Source: Larix sibirica | Lineage: Eukaryota; Streptophyta; Pinopsida; Pinales; Pinaceae | Direction of reading: 5' to 3' | Length of the DNA: 10,120 nucleotides | Assembly: GCA_004151065.3 (NCBI GenBank) | Contig: NWUY0303872356.1 | Coordinates: 1 to 10,120, forward strand | Shown here: in pieces, positions 1 to 7,575 of the stretch | How the letters are laid out: every line of letters begins with the position of its first letter | Position numbering within the stretch: position 1 is the first letter of the stretch | Notes under the pieces: model-generated | Database searches by the model: none | Told to the model about the DNA's origin: nothing | Seen by the model: the letters and a program-made list of their open reading frames with translations, nothing else | Program-made: the position numbers and the translations under genes

Positions 1-416
1 GACTTTCCAGATGAAATATTTCTTGATCATGTGATACATTTTCAAGAACCCTAAATTTCCTCCTACAGGATAAGTGTGCAATTCCAAAAGGATCTTCTGT
101 TTGAGTTGATAATTTTCACAAAAATATAGACGATCTTAGTACCATAGTGAATAATTATTCCACACAAATTTATCTATTGAATTGGGGTCCTCTTGTAATT
201 GTTGAATAATCATGTCTACCTTTGATCTTGTTTCCATTCTATCCTTGCTTCTTCTACCTAATCACATTGCATAATGGACATAACATAAATTAATACTCAA
301 TGTCATCTACTTTTCTTAAAAGTGCATCAACTACCACATTATGTTTTCCTTTTTTGTAGATAATTTCAAAGTCATAACATTTTTGTAACCCATTTTTGTT
401 TCTCTTTTGATGATAA
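1..416 (-). pseudogene. Element H pol relic: end of RNase H, linker and integrase zinc-binding region (partial)
   Basis: On the minus strand, positions 416-375 read LSSKEKQKWVTKML. After a short deletion the frame resumes as YDFEIIYKKGKHNVVV-DAL, the usual C-terminal end of gypsy RNase H, where the DAL motif (about 320-330) contains the last catalytic Asp region. The following linker (about 300-130) is broken by several stops. Positions 90-1 read KILLELHTYPVGGNLGF and then KMYHMIKKYF, matching the HX6H half of the integrase H2C2 zinc-binding domain. The second His is replaced by Asn, so a zinc ligand is lost. The two Cys ligands and the catalytic core are beyond the window. The segment ends at 416/417, where element A begins in the opposite orientation. 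The identification is firm; exact frameshift positions are approximate. Confidence 0.85.
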
Positions 417-885
417 GAAATGAAAGTTTGGTTAACTCATAAGGAGGAAGAGTTCGCACAGTAGGAAACCATAAACTTGAACATCACCCATTGCGTTGGT
501 TACAAAGGTACATTTATTTAGATTCTTATGAGATATTTTTTGTTGAATTTCACCGCTTATTATACAAATGGATTATTACACATGTATAACTAAATGTCAT
601 GTGGATGATCCCAAAATTAGTTATTTGGGATCAAGAAAGGTTAGATGAACTAAAAACCATAGATAACAAGTGGAAAAGGGAGATATATATTTGGTTTCAT
701 AGGGTGAAATAATGATACATTATTGATTTTTCTATAGAATACCACAAAGCCTTTAATTGTACAAAGGAGAAATTTGAGACAAGACCCAAAAAAAGACTAT
801 TAGAAGAGATCCCCATTTGGATAAAGATGTTATTTGTAGAAAAAGTGATCATGTGTATGGATCTTGATAGGATGGAGGAGTAAAA
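417..885 (+). pseudogene. Element A gag, N-terminal region
   Basis: This relic aligns codon by codon with 8305-8770 of element B. The start reads EMKVWLTHKEEEF against DIEEWLGVKEEEF in B. After frameshifts, 623-868 (frame 2) reads IWDQERLDELKTIDNKWKRE, then an IWFHRVK block, and finally EEIPIWIKMLFVEK and MDLDRMEE. Each block has a counterpart in B. There are adjacent TAA and TGA codons after the IWFHRVK block. The function is inferred as the N-terminal (matrix-like) part of gag, from its position upstream of the Retrotrans_gag-like core; I recognise no named domain. The presence of two homologous copies in one window is the main support that this was coding. Confidence 0.7.
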
Positions 886-1091
886 AGAGGGGAGGAATTA
901 TGAGATAAAGAAGCAAAAAGGTAGAAAAGATGGACCCATATGAGAAAAAATAGAGAAGAGATGAATGATATAAAAGAAGAAGAGCGCCGAGGGAAGCTTT
1001 ATGGAAAGTTATTTTTTATAGAACAAGAAAGATGAGCAGTGAACACATTTTAGAGGGTAGCGTGGAGGAAAATAGAAAGAGGAATTTCCCA
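886..1091 (+). other. Element A gag: charged, low-complexity linker remnant
   Basis: This purine-rich stretch reads as Lys/Arg/Glu-rich peptide in the frame of the preceding block, interrupted by several stops. It corresponds in position to the basic linker of element B at 8771-8970, but sequence similarity is weak. No other gene, RNA or repeat is visible here. Confidence 0.5.
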
Positions 1092-2200
1092 TAGGGGCAA
1101 GATGTAGAGGGCACAATGCTAGTGGAGAGTAGCGTAGAAGGTGAGGAAGAGGAAGAAGAACATCCAACAACGAGGTGTAGCATGGAAGAGGCCACACCAG
1201 AGGAAGATGTGTAAGAACAAGGAGTTAATGTTGAGGAAATACAATACCAAAGCTACGATGCAAGAGATTCTGAAGAAAGTGAGGAAGAATATCAACATAG
1301 TGAGATAAGTTCATATGATAATGAAGCAATAGAAGATGAGGAAATTGCAGGATTAAGAGAACTATTTGGCCAATTGGAGATCGAGGATTCATTCGGATCC
1401 AAGATAGAAGAGCATGGTGAATTCGTGTTCTATAATTCCCCCCTTGAACCAACCTCCCAGTGTGCATTTCCTCCAATAACTAAAAGTTTAGTACACAGTG
1501 AAGTTAGATTTATTTTACAACAGAGATTAGAGGAATGAATAAGAGTAGAGGATAGACAGAGAAGTGGAAAAGTGATAAGAAAATTGAATATGGAAGGAAC
1601 GATGACATATTCATTGTTGAGGATTCCAATTTTTTATGGAACTAGAAAATATGATGTATAGAAACATGGGTCTACTTTCGAAGTAGTGTGGGAAGTAAAT
1701 CAAGTGTTAAATGAAGCAAGGATAGTAGCATAGATGGAGACTAACCTGCGTGATTGCACACTCATGTGGTATATGAAGTACAAGACAAATGTTGTGCCAA
1801 GAGCTACGAGGAAACTATATGAGATTAAGAAGGTGATGTTGAAGGAGTTTTAGAATCCAAAGTCAGACTTGAAGTGTATTACTAAAATCAAGAAAATTAA
1901 GTAGCAGCCAAGAGAGATAGTTTAGGATTATGACCATAGATTTAAGATTTTGTTGGATAGGTTGTCTTCCAGTACTGTTGCCACATATACAGGTCCCAAT
2001 AAATTAATAAAAGGTTTTCATGTACTTTGATACATTAGAAATTGCGATATGGTTGTAGTACATGGGAGGATGTGAATCTTTAGCACGAATGGTGCAGGTG
2101 CAATATCATCTACTGAAGTTGACTACGCAATTGCAAGAAATATATAAGGATAAACATGTGCAGAAAAATGTGTGGTGTACACTCTAACTCATAGAAGGAC
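1092..2200 (+). pseudogene. Element A gag core (Retrotrans_gag-like capsid domain) with acidic leader
   Basis: Frame 0 can be followed from about 1095 to 1970. The first part is strongly acidic (a run of six Glu near 1143-1160, and further acidic codons at 1230-1400). The core then reads LRIPIFYGTRK (from about 1617), MWYMKYKTN (about 1764-1790), LKEF-stop-NP (1840-1858) and DYDHRFKILLDRL (about 1926-1965). These are hallmarks of the plant Retrotrans_gag capsid domain. Stops at 1212 (TAA), 1536 (TGA), 1659, 1731, 1851, 1902 and 1923 (all TAG) interrupt it. Element B has CAG at the position of 1851 and TGG at that of 1923, directly showing mutation of Gln and Trp codons. After 1970 the frame shifts, and about 2080-2150 reads ARMVQVQYHLLKL, again with a counterpart in B (about 10027 onward). 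Capsid assembly is the family role; this copy cannot make protein. Confidence 0.85.
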
Positions 2201-2269
2201 ACACTGCAATGAGTGCCCTCTATTGGGATCTTATACAACACTAGTCCCCCGAATCCTTTCCCAGTAGGA

Positions 2270-2889
2270 AATCATGATAAATGGTGCAATATATGTAAGA
2301 AATTGGGTCATTCCCCTCCATAGAGTCCCATAATACAAATGTATAAAGCTACTACCAATTCTCCCTTTTGTGAATTATGAATATCAATGGAACATGATGT
2401 AAATGGATGTCGCACATTACAATTAATGAAGGAGCACTTAGTTGATGCTTACAGAGTGTAGGGAGTGAAGGATAATGTGACAAGAAGAGGTAGTGGATTC
2501 CGAGGTGGATTTCAAGGGAGAGGTTGAGGAGAGTTAGCGGAGGTGGGAGAAAACCCATCTGCTTCAACTGCGGAGAATCGGGTCACATAATGCACATTTG
2601 TACAAAACCCAGAGTGATGTGTGGTTATTGTCGCAGCACTAAGCATAATATAGAATATTTTCCATATTTAATATCCAAGTGGGAAGATAAAAGAGGTCAA
2701 TGTAATATGGAGACAATAGAGGTTCACAACAGCCAAAAGTATCAGGACCCAATGACAGTGCAAATAGTGACCAAAGGGGACACAAGAATAGGGGAAGATC
2801 ATGACATGCAAGTCTATGTAAAGCTTATGTTGGGGGATAAAATTAAGAAGGCTACAAAGCCCTCGTTGGAGTTTGATGTTGTGCATTAG
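2270..2889 (+). pseudogene. Element A gag C-terminus (nucleocapsid): four CCHC zinc knuckles with RGG-like linker
   Basis: Four CX2CX4HX4C motifs with exact spacing are visible, in two pairs. In frame 2, knuckle 1 (2285-2326) starts CNICKKLGH; its last Cys is Ser and the preceding codon is TAG. Knuckle 2 (2369-2410) has TGA at the second Cys and ends HDVNGC. A Gly/Arg-rich linker (about 2479-2545, including RRGSGFRGGFQGRG) follows, with a change to frame 1. Knuckle 3 (2560-2601) is intact, CFNCGESGHIMHIC. Knuckle 4 (2620-2661) begins CGYCRSTKH and has Phe at the last ligand. Frame 1 then runs open to TAG at 2887 without further recognised motifs. Zinc knuckles bind genomic RNA in retroelement gag; plant gypsy gag usually shows one or two. 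The longest open stretch of the element (2524-2889) lies here, but it is a fragment and not a gene. Confidence 0.88.
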
Positions 2890-3510
2890 AGACGATTATT
2901 GCATGAAGGACAAGAAGCGATTGAAGAACCATAATGACGCGTGGGATAATTCTAGTTTGATGATGGTAAGGAAAGTGATTATGGTAACTTAGTATGTGAG
3001 TTTTTGGGTTGTTGTATGAAAGTGATGAATGATTTTTCAGTAACTAGAACATTGATGCAATTATTAATACAATTGATGGTTATAAGTGAAGTGAAGATTC
3101 CTATTGCTGCATCGTTTCCAAAAATAAAACTGAAACATGTGAAGAAGAAGAGAACATGGAGAGAGTTTAAAATGAAGGTAGATTTAGGAGGTTATGAATT
3201 GAAAGATGTGATCTTAGACTTAGGATCAGATGTAAATATTTTTACTAAGAAGTCTCAGGAGATAATGGGTAAGTCCAAAATGTTCTAGTCCCCAATATAG
3301 TTGAGAATTGTCTAATAAATATAAAGTGTGTCTAGTAGGAATACTAGAGGATGTTGAGGTAGATATTAATGGGATCAAGACTAGGGAAGACTTTGAAGTG
3401 ACATAAATTTTGGATGGTTCGGATCCCTACCCAACAATGTTGGGTATTGATTGGGAATTTGAGAATAATGTAATTTAAATTTGAAATAGAGGACTATGTC
3501 CTTTGAGTCA
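2890..3510 (+). pseudogene. Element A aspartic protease
   Basis: The frame of knuckles 3 and 4 continues, through several stops, to 3004-3288. This stretch includes KVDLGGYELKDVILDLGSDVNIF around 3177-3242. The ILDLGSDVN block is the retropepsin active-site region, with the catalytic Asp codon at 3217-3219 and DLGS in place of the usual D(S/T)G. After the stop at 3286 the rest is recognisable in other frames: GILEDVEVDINGIKT (about 3340-3385), and DGSDPYPTMLGIDW-F (about 3415-3460), typical of the downstream half of the plant gypsy protease. Protease normally cuts gag-pol; here frameshifts and stops abolish it. Its position after gag and before RT fits a single ancestral gag-pol. Confidence 0.8.
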
Positions 3511-4260
3511 TAGGAGATGAGAGTAATAGCTTCTTTAAATCCAAGAGAGGGGGAAAGGTATTATGAACCCGTGAGAGAAGCAATGAAGGATGAAGAGATC
3601 AAAAACATATATAATATTACAGGGAGAAAGGAAGATTATATAAATCTTATAGCTGATGGGTAAATAAACTGGTGCAAATTCTACTCATTCGATACAGATT
3701 CAAAGGAGGAGATGGAAAGATGGAAACATACATTGTATGAAGTACCAAGTCGCAGGTGTGTGAGAACTGAAAAATCACTATGTTGGGTAGGGACAAAACT
3801 ATGTGATCCCCCACACTTTGATAGAATAGGTATAGTAGAATAATTCATAAAATAAATGAAGGAGAAGGTTCTTGAAGTTGTGAGGGTCAAAGCACAAGAT
3901 ATTGCTTTGAAAAAGACACCTATGGGATGGTGGGATACCCATAAAGAAAATTTGGATAGTTGGGAGAAAGTGGTGCAAAATATTTTTGTAAGATTTTAGT
4001 CAATATCTGAAAAGGAGTTACAAAATAGGTATAAAGTAGCGCAATACCCTAGGGAGAATATGTCATTCTATGAGAGAAGATGGAAATAAATGAATTTCCC
4101 TATCGAACAATGGGTCAATAGATTCATCCATACACTAGATACTATACCAAAGAGATGATATGTGTAACAAGAGTTTAGAAGAAAAACCAAAGAATGGAAA
4201 GAAGTGGGGAATTTTTTTGTGGAACATTTTGTTTCTCCTTAGAAAGTGCAACATTGAAGA
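3511..4260 (+). pseudogene. Element A second gag-like domain between protease and RT
   Basis: Frame 1 reads almost continuously from 3541 (PREGERYYEPVREAM) to about 4240. Visible blocks are NIYNITGRKEDYINLIADG, then SRRCVRTEK, CDPPHFDRIG, ALKKTPMGWWDTHKENLDSW (about 3903-3965), FIHTLDTIPKR (about 4120-4155) and EWKEVGNFFVEHF (about 4191-4232). The WW(D/G)THK...W...F pattern and the TLD-IP-W block resemble a capsid-type gag domain, different in sequence from the gag core at 1.6-2.0 kb. Stops are at 3661, 3841, 3853, 3997, 4087, 4156 and 4165, mostly TAA or TAG. Assignment as gag-like is from memory of plant retroelement polyproteins and is inference; that the region was coding is well supported by the long single frame. 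It may instead be a lineage-specific spacer domain. Confidence 0.6.
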
Positions 4261-4556
4261 ATATTTTAGGAAAAACAAAGAAATTGATCTTCTCATAAAA
4301 AAAAACTAAGAATGAAGGTAGTCTGCACACCACATAGAAAGTTGGTAGAACATAATAGGCATGTGTTCTACTGGAATATTAACGGAGAAGGATAGGATGA
4401 GGAAGATGATTTGGAAAAATAAGAATTAAAGAAACAAAAGGGGGGCACACAATACAATATTCTAGAATGGAACATACCACATAGTTGTACTTGTAGCCTC
4501 GGAATACGAAGAAATTCAATAACGGTATAAAACAACAACCAAATATGGAAGTAATA
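4261..4556 (+). other. Element A: decayed linker between second gag-like domain and RT
   Basis: No domain is recognised. The stretch contains an A-rich run near 4298-4310 and a purine tract ending in GGGGGG near 4440-4446. In one frame the tract encodes KKQKGGTQYN, so it is probably ordinary coding relic. No RNA gene or promoter is visible. Confidence 0.5.
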
Positions 4557-5000
4557 TGATATTACTGGGATAAGGAAATAGTAACACAGGTGGTGGATCT
4601 GCTAAAAGAATATGAGGATGTGTTCCCTAGATGTTTCCCAGAGATGAAGGGAATCATAGTATCATTGGGAGAGATGAAAATTTAGGTAAAACTAGATGCC
4701 AAACGAGTTTAGAAAATACCATACAGATTAAATCCAAGATATTTGGAAAATGTGCGCCAAGAGTTAGATAGGATGTTCAAAGTAGGAATAATAGTAGCAG
4801 TGGAGGAATCCAAATGGATAAGTCCAATGGTATTGCAAGATAAAAGTACTGGAGGGACTAGAATCTATGTGGAATTGAGGGATTTAAATGCTACATGTAT
4901 AAATGATCCATTTCTCACTCTGTTTACAGATGAGGTTTTGGAAAATGTTGGTGGATGAGAGGTGTATTCCTTCACTGATGGTTTCTCAAAATACCATTGG
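4557..5000 (+). pseudogene. Element A reverse transcriptase, N-terminal part only
   Basis: Frame 0 from 4560 reads YYWDKEIVTQVVDLLKEYED, then VFPRCFPEMKG, LGEMKI, IPYRLNP (after TAG codons at 4683 and 4710), ISPMVLQDKSTGGTRIYVEL, RDLNATCINDPF and, after a TGA at 4956, EVYSFTDGFSKYHWL. This is the start of a gypsy RT, through the fingers to palm motif A, with the first catalytic Asp present in SFTDGFS. After about 5000 the RT reading is lost: the second palm motif (YXDD), thumb, RNase H and integrase are absent. The frame itself stays open to 5190, encoding a different basic peptide, which points to an in-frame deletion or a recombination join rather than a frameshift. The RT synthesised element cDNA in the parent family; this copy cannot. 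Confidence 0.88.
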
Positions 5001-6463
5001 TTGAAGCATGATTCAAATGTAGAGATATTAAATAATCCAAAGGATACCCCACAACGAAGAAACAAAAGGATCAACAAGTTCAAAGTGCATCGTTCACCGA
5101 GGATAAGCTCACAAAAGAAGAAGGGTCATATGAAAACTAAGGAGGTACCTAAGGCGCGCAAGAAAAGTGGACTACATTGTTGTCATCAGTAATTATAGAA
5201 GAAGAGCCATCATAGACACATACAGAAACACAAAGACCAAGAACATCAAAAAAAGAGAAGTAGGTCAGAACACAGTTCTTTCAAGAGCAGGGGACTTCAA
5301 CAATTGAATTGGTAGAGACCAATATATTAGCACAAAAATCATTGCAAGTGATGTCTAGTAAGAAATTGGGTAAGTTAAAAGGTAATTTGAAGATCAGTGA
5401 ATCCACATCACGAAGTTTGGATATGGAAATTGGTAATACTATGCGGGAGAGCGAGAGTATACATATTGTCACAAGAAGATACATAAGTGCTGACCCTCAT
5501 GCAGGATACATAAACAAATTGAAGGATAATTATCAATGGTATTCGAGAAACATGGTATTGAAATAGATCTATCGCAGGTTTTCTTCCAATAGTTGCAATA
5601 TTTCATTGAAACTGTGACACGGGAAATGATTGCATGCCATTTGGACTTGAGTAAAACATACAATAATATTCAATTGGTTCATGCTAATACCATTTTCAAG
5701 CATTCTTCCTTGACTACAACAATAAAGGAGATTCATTTGGGACTACATCAGGGAGAAAATGTATCCACCACAACCGAGGAGAAATGTGAAGATATTAAAT
5801 TTTTGATTGAATGCTTGTAGGCACGGAATGAAACATTGAAGGAGAAACTGTCCAAGAAAGAGACACCAGAGAAAGCATAATTGAAGCAACACATCTTTAA
5901 GGTTCATGAAACATTTGACAAAGAAAAGATCACAATACAAAATATTTCAAATTTGGTAATTACTAGCTTTATGGTTTGGAGTCATTTACAAGAAGTGCCT
6001 AAGGTAGAATAGAAAGAGAAACAAATTAAGTCATGGGAAGAAGAAATTAAAACTAAAAATAAGTCCCTAAAATCATTGTCGATGTCTACAAGGATGGAGG
6101 ATATGATTAAAATATCTATCCTCATGAAGAATATTAATATGGCTAAGACAGAGTAGCAAAAGGTGACTATTCAAGTTATGGAATTACAAGAAAAAGCTGA
6201 GAACAATACATAATCATCATAGAGATTCATGAGAAATCCCATAAATCTATTGAGTTGTGTGAAACAATACACCTAGATTAGAAATCTACAACAATGCAAA
6301 AGACAGTGAAGTTCCAAAAATATTTTGAGGCGTTGTTGCAGTCTATGGAACAATTGGACAACAAATTTTTGGAGTTTGCAACGTAGTTGAAATAGGTGTT
6401 CCCATCAATTTAGCAGGTGATTTTTGAAGAGTAAGAATTGGCTCGAGGGCGAGCCAAACATAG
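5001..6463 (+). pseudogene. Element A extra ORF: long, charged, coiled-coil-like protein, not recognised
   Basis: The relic spans nearly 490 codons between the broken RT and the 3' LTR. It begins basic (frame 0: QRRNKRINKFKVHRSPRISS, then QKKKGHMKTKEVPKARKK), moves to frame 2 (5288-5566: KKLGKLKGNLKI, RRYISADPHAGYINKLK), then frame 1 (5575-6222), then frame 0 (6225 to the LTR: FQKYFEALLQSMEQLDNKFL, ending ELARGRAKH). The frame-1 part is rich in Lys, Glu, Ile and Leu (EKLSKKETPEK, KEKQIKSWEEEIKTKNKSLK) and resembles an alpha-helical coiled coil. Its six stops (5818, 5878, 6010, 6154, 6211, 6220) are all TAG or TAA. I do not recognise the family. Position matches the extra or env-like ORFs that some plant gypsy lineages carry before the 3' LTR. 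A captured host gene fragment is the alternative. I see no convincing signal peptide or membrane segment. Confidence 0.6.
6438..6457. repeat. Perfect 8-bp inverted repeat next to the 3' LTR of element A
   Basis: TTGGCTCG and CGAGCCAA flank the 4-nt loop AGGG. It is locally GC-rich, holds two CpGs in an otherwise CpG-poor region, and ends 6 bp before the LTR, where a polypurine tract would be expected. The same bases encode LARGRA at the end of the extra ORF, so the symmetry may be incidental. Confidence 0.6.
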
Positions 6464-6636
6464 TGTTGGAAGCCTTTTAGTGCTATAGTTGATATAATTC
6501 TAAGTTTTGCACTGTTGCAATAATATTGCACAATAATGCAAATAAGTTATCTGCATTGTAAACTGTTAATTTGTTAATGTAAGAAAACAGATTAGTTAAA
6601 AGATAGTTGATAGGATACATAACTGTCTCAGTTTTG

Positions 6637-6643
6637 TATAAAG
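6637..6643 (+). promoter_or_regulatory. Putative TATA box in the LTR of element A
   Basis: TATAAAG lies 173 bp into the LTR, in the context TTTTGTATAAAGAGAC. This is a plausible RNA polymerase II TATA position in U3. A similar CTTTGTATAAAA occurs in the LTR of element B. No expression evidence is available. Confidence 0.5.
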
Positions 6644-6951
6644 AGACAAGAATTGGGACTAATTAGGGTTTATGTTAGTCCCCATTTTGAGTATATGCCT
6701 GTATTTTATGGTGTAATTCCTAATGATGATGAATGAAAGTATGAACCGATTGTTATACTATTTTTGTGTCTAAATGAGTTACTATACATGAATCTGAAAA
6801 TGTGTATGATTTTATATTTGTAAATGGTAAATGAGTATATTGAATCTTTGCAATTCCCTTTCCTAATTTCAGTCTTAGAAATCCTTGTGAGCATCTCGGT
6901 TGAGATTGTATCCTTTTAGGATGCTCAAAATGTCGATGCTCATAGGGTTAT

Positions 6952-6997
6952 TGTTGGTAACCTAATTTAGGACCCTGGGTCTAAATCTAACCCAACA
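6952..6997. repeat. Imperfect inverted repeat ending the LTR of element A
   Basis: TGTTGG (6952-6957) pairs with the terminal CCAACA (6992-6997). The centre, ATTTAGGACCC T GGGTCTAAAT, pairs over 10 bp with one bulged G and a 1-nt loop. The TGTTGG here repeats the LTR start, so the end of U5 contains its own copy of the terminal inverted repeat. Confidence 0.6.
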
Positions 6998-7575
6998 TCT
7001 AGGAAGTACTCAAGGATGTAATGATCTATTATTACCTTAAAGTGTCCTTCTATTAGGTAATGGTGTCATTTCTTAATTACATGTAGTATGGATAATATTT
7101 CCCTTTTCATAATTTGGTTTGAGTAGGTTTTTCCCTTTAAGGTGGCAACTTTCAAAGGAAAGGGAATTTCCTTTTGCATTAAAATTGTATCAATTCCATT
7201 CCCTGAGGCACTACATTACACACTAAAGGTTTTTGTGAAGTCAGGTGTGTCTAATGTAAGAGTTGTACACATAGCCACTTTAATTTTTTCAAAATATTTG
7301 GTTTCTTATCGAGTCCACAAGAATGCATCTATTTTTAACAACCTTGTTAGAGGTGCTTCTATTTGAACATAAGTATTGACAAACTTGCAGTAGTAGCCTG
7401 TCAATCATAAAAATACTCTAAGATTCTTCAATGTTTTAGGAATTGGCCATTCCATGATATCCTTAATTTTGTTAGGATCCAGTTTGATGCCTTTGTGAGA
7501 TACAATATGACCCAAATATTCCACTTCCTGGACCCAAAAGGAACAATTAGAAGGCTTGGCATATAGTTGGTGATC
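6998..7575 (-). pseudogene. Element H pol relic: end of RT and start of RNase H
   Basis: Minus-strand codons run from GAT (7575-7573) to CTA (7002-7000) with no net frameshift over 192 codons. In order: DHQLYAKPSNCSFWVQEVEY and LGHIVSHKGIKLDPNKIKD (end of the RT palm and thumb), WPIPKTLKNLRVFL, LTGYYCKFV, then the RNase H start PDFTKTFSV, CSASGNGIDTILMQKE, LKGKTYSNQI, HYLIEGHFKVIIDHY and EYFL. In the family the CSAS block normally begins CDAS; here the catalytic Asp is Ser. Four stops interrupt it: TGA before LTGYY, TAA after LWTR, TAA before CSAS and TGA at a Trp codon before HHYL. The left end breaks in mid-codon at 6998 beside element A; the right end meets element B's LTR at 7576. It is the best preserved reading frame of the window. 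Confidence 0.92.

Larger units (their letters stand above)
417..6997 (+). mobile_element. Element A: 5'-truncated, internally deleted Ty3/gypsy retrotransposon inserted in element H
   Basis: The order on the plus strand is gag with four zinc knuckles, aspartic protease, a second gag-like domain, RT beginning, extra coiled-coil-like ORF, 3' LTR. The right end is defined precisely: the LTR ends CCAACA at 6997, and host pol frame starts at 6998. The left end is not a canonical LTR end. Gag homology to element B begins at codon 417, directly after host sequence, so the 5' LTR, leader, first gag codons and any target-site duplication are gone. The 5 bp after the LTR (TCTAG, 6998-7002) are not repeated on the left. 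RT is broken off near 5000 and there is no YXDD motif, RNase H or integrase, so this copy is non-autonomous as well as decayed. Confidence 0.85.
6464..6997 (+). repeat. 3' LTR of element A (534 bp)
   Basis: It begins TGTTGG and ends CCAACA, a perfect 6-bp terminal inverted repeat of the TG...CA type. The right boundary is independently fixed, because H's pol reading frame starts at 6998. Inside are a TATAAAG box (6637-6643) and AT-rich sequence without coding character. The last 46 bp form an imperfect hairpin. There is no second copy in the window, since the 5' LTR was deleted, so the boundaries rest on the termini and the host junction rather than on LTR-LTR alignment. No convincing polypurine tract lies immediately upstream. 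The rejected alternative is a solo LTR of an unrelated element; continuity with the extra ORF favours a 3' LTR. Confidence 0.75.
1..7575 (-). mobile_element. Element H: older Ty3/gypsy retrotransposon, split by element A and bordered by element B
   Basis: This is the host element for both insertions. Its minus-strand pol is read from 7575 down to 6998, then stops in mid-codon next to the 3' end of element A, and resumes at about 416 down to 1. The two parts join in the correct order: RT thumb, RNase H start, then RNase H end, linker and integrase zinc-binding region. Only about four codons of RNase H appear to be missing at the join. The rest of integrase lies beyond the left edge, and the rest of RT must lie to the right of element B, outside the window. 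No LTR of H is visible. The order of domains (RT, RNase H, integrase) is that of Ty3/gypsy (Metaviridae-type) elements. Nothing suggests it is functional. Confidence 0.85.

Noticed and set aside
4426-4446. Purine-rich tract ending in GGGGGG as a polypurine tract of another element
   Set aside because: No LTR start (TG) follows, the tract reads as coding relic (KKQKGG), and the second gag-like domain and RT lie on either side in the same strand.
5593-6222. Alternative genetic code with TAA/TAG read as Gln, suggested by the stop pattern
   Set aside because: TGA at Trp and Arg codons, TAG at a Trp codon, lost zinc ligands, frameshifts and large deletions occur in the same elements, and nested plant-type gypsy elements fit decay much better.
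6464-6997. Solo LTR of an unrelated element
   Set aside because: The extra ORF frame of element A runs up to its left end, and host sequence starts at its right end, as expected for a 3' LTR; the left boundary lacks a matching target duplication.
7142-7366. Plus-strand open frame of 74 codons
   Set aside because: It is the antisense shadow of the RNase H and RT thumb relic of element H, whose minus-strand reading is unambiguous.
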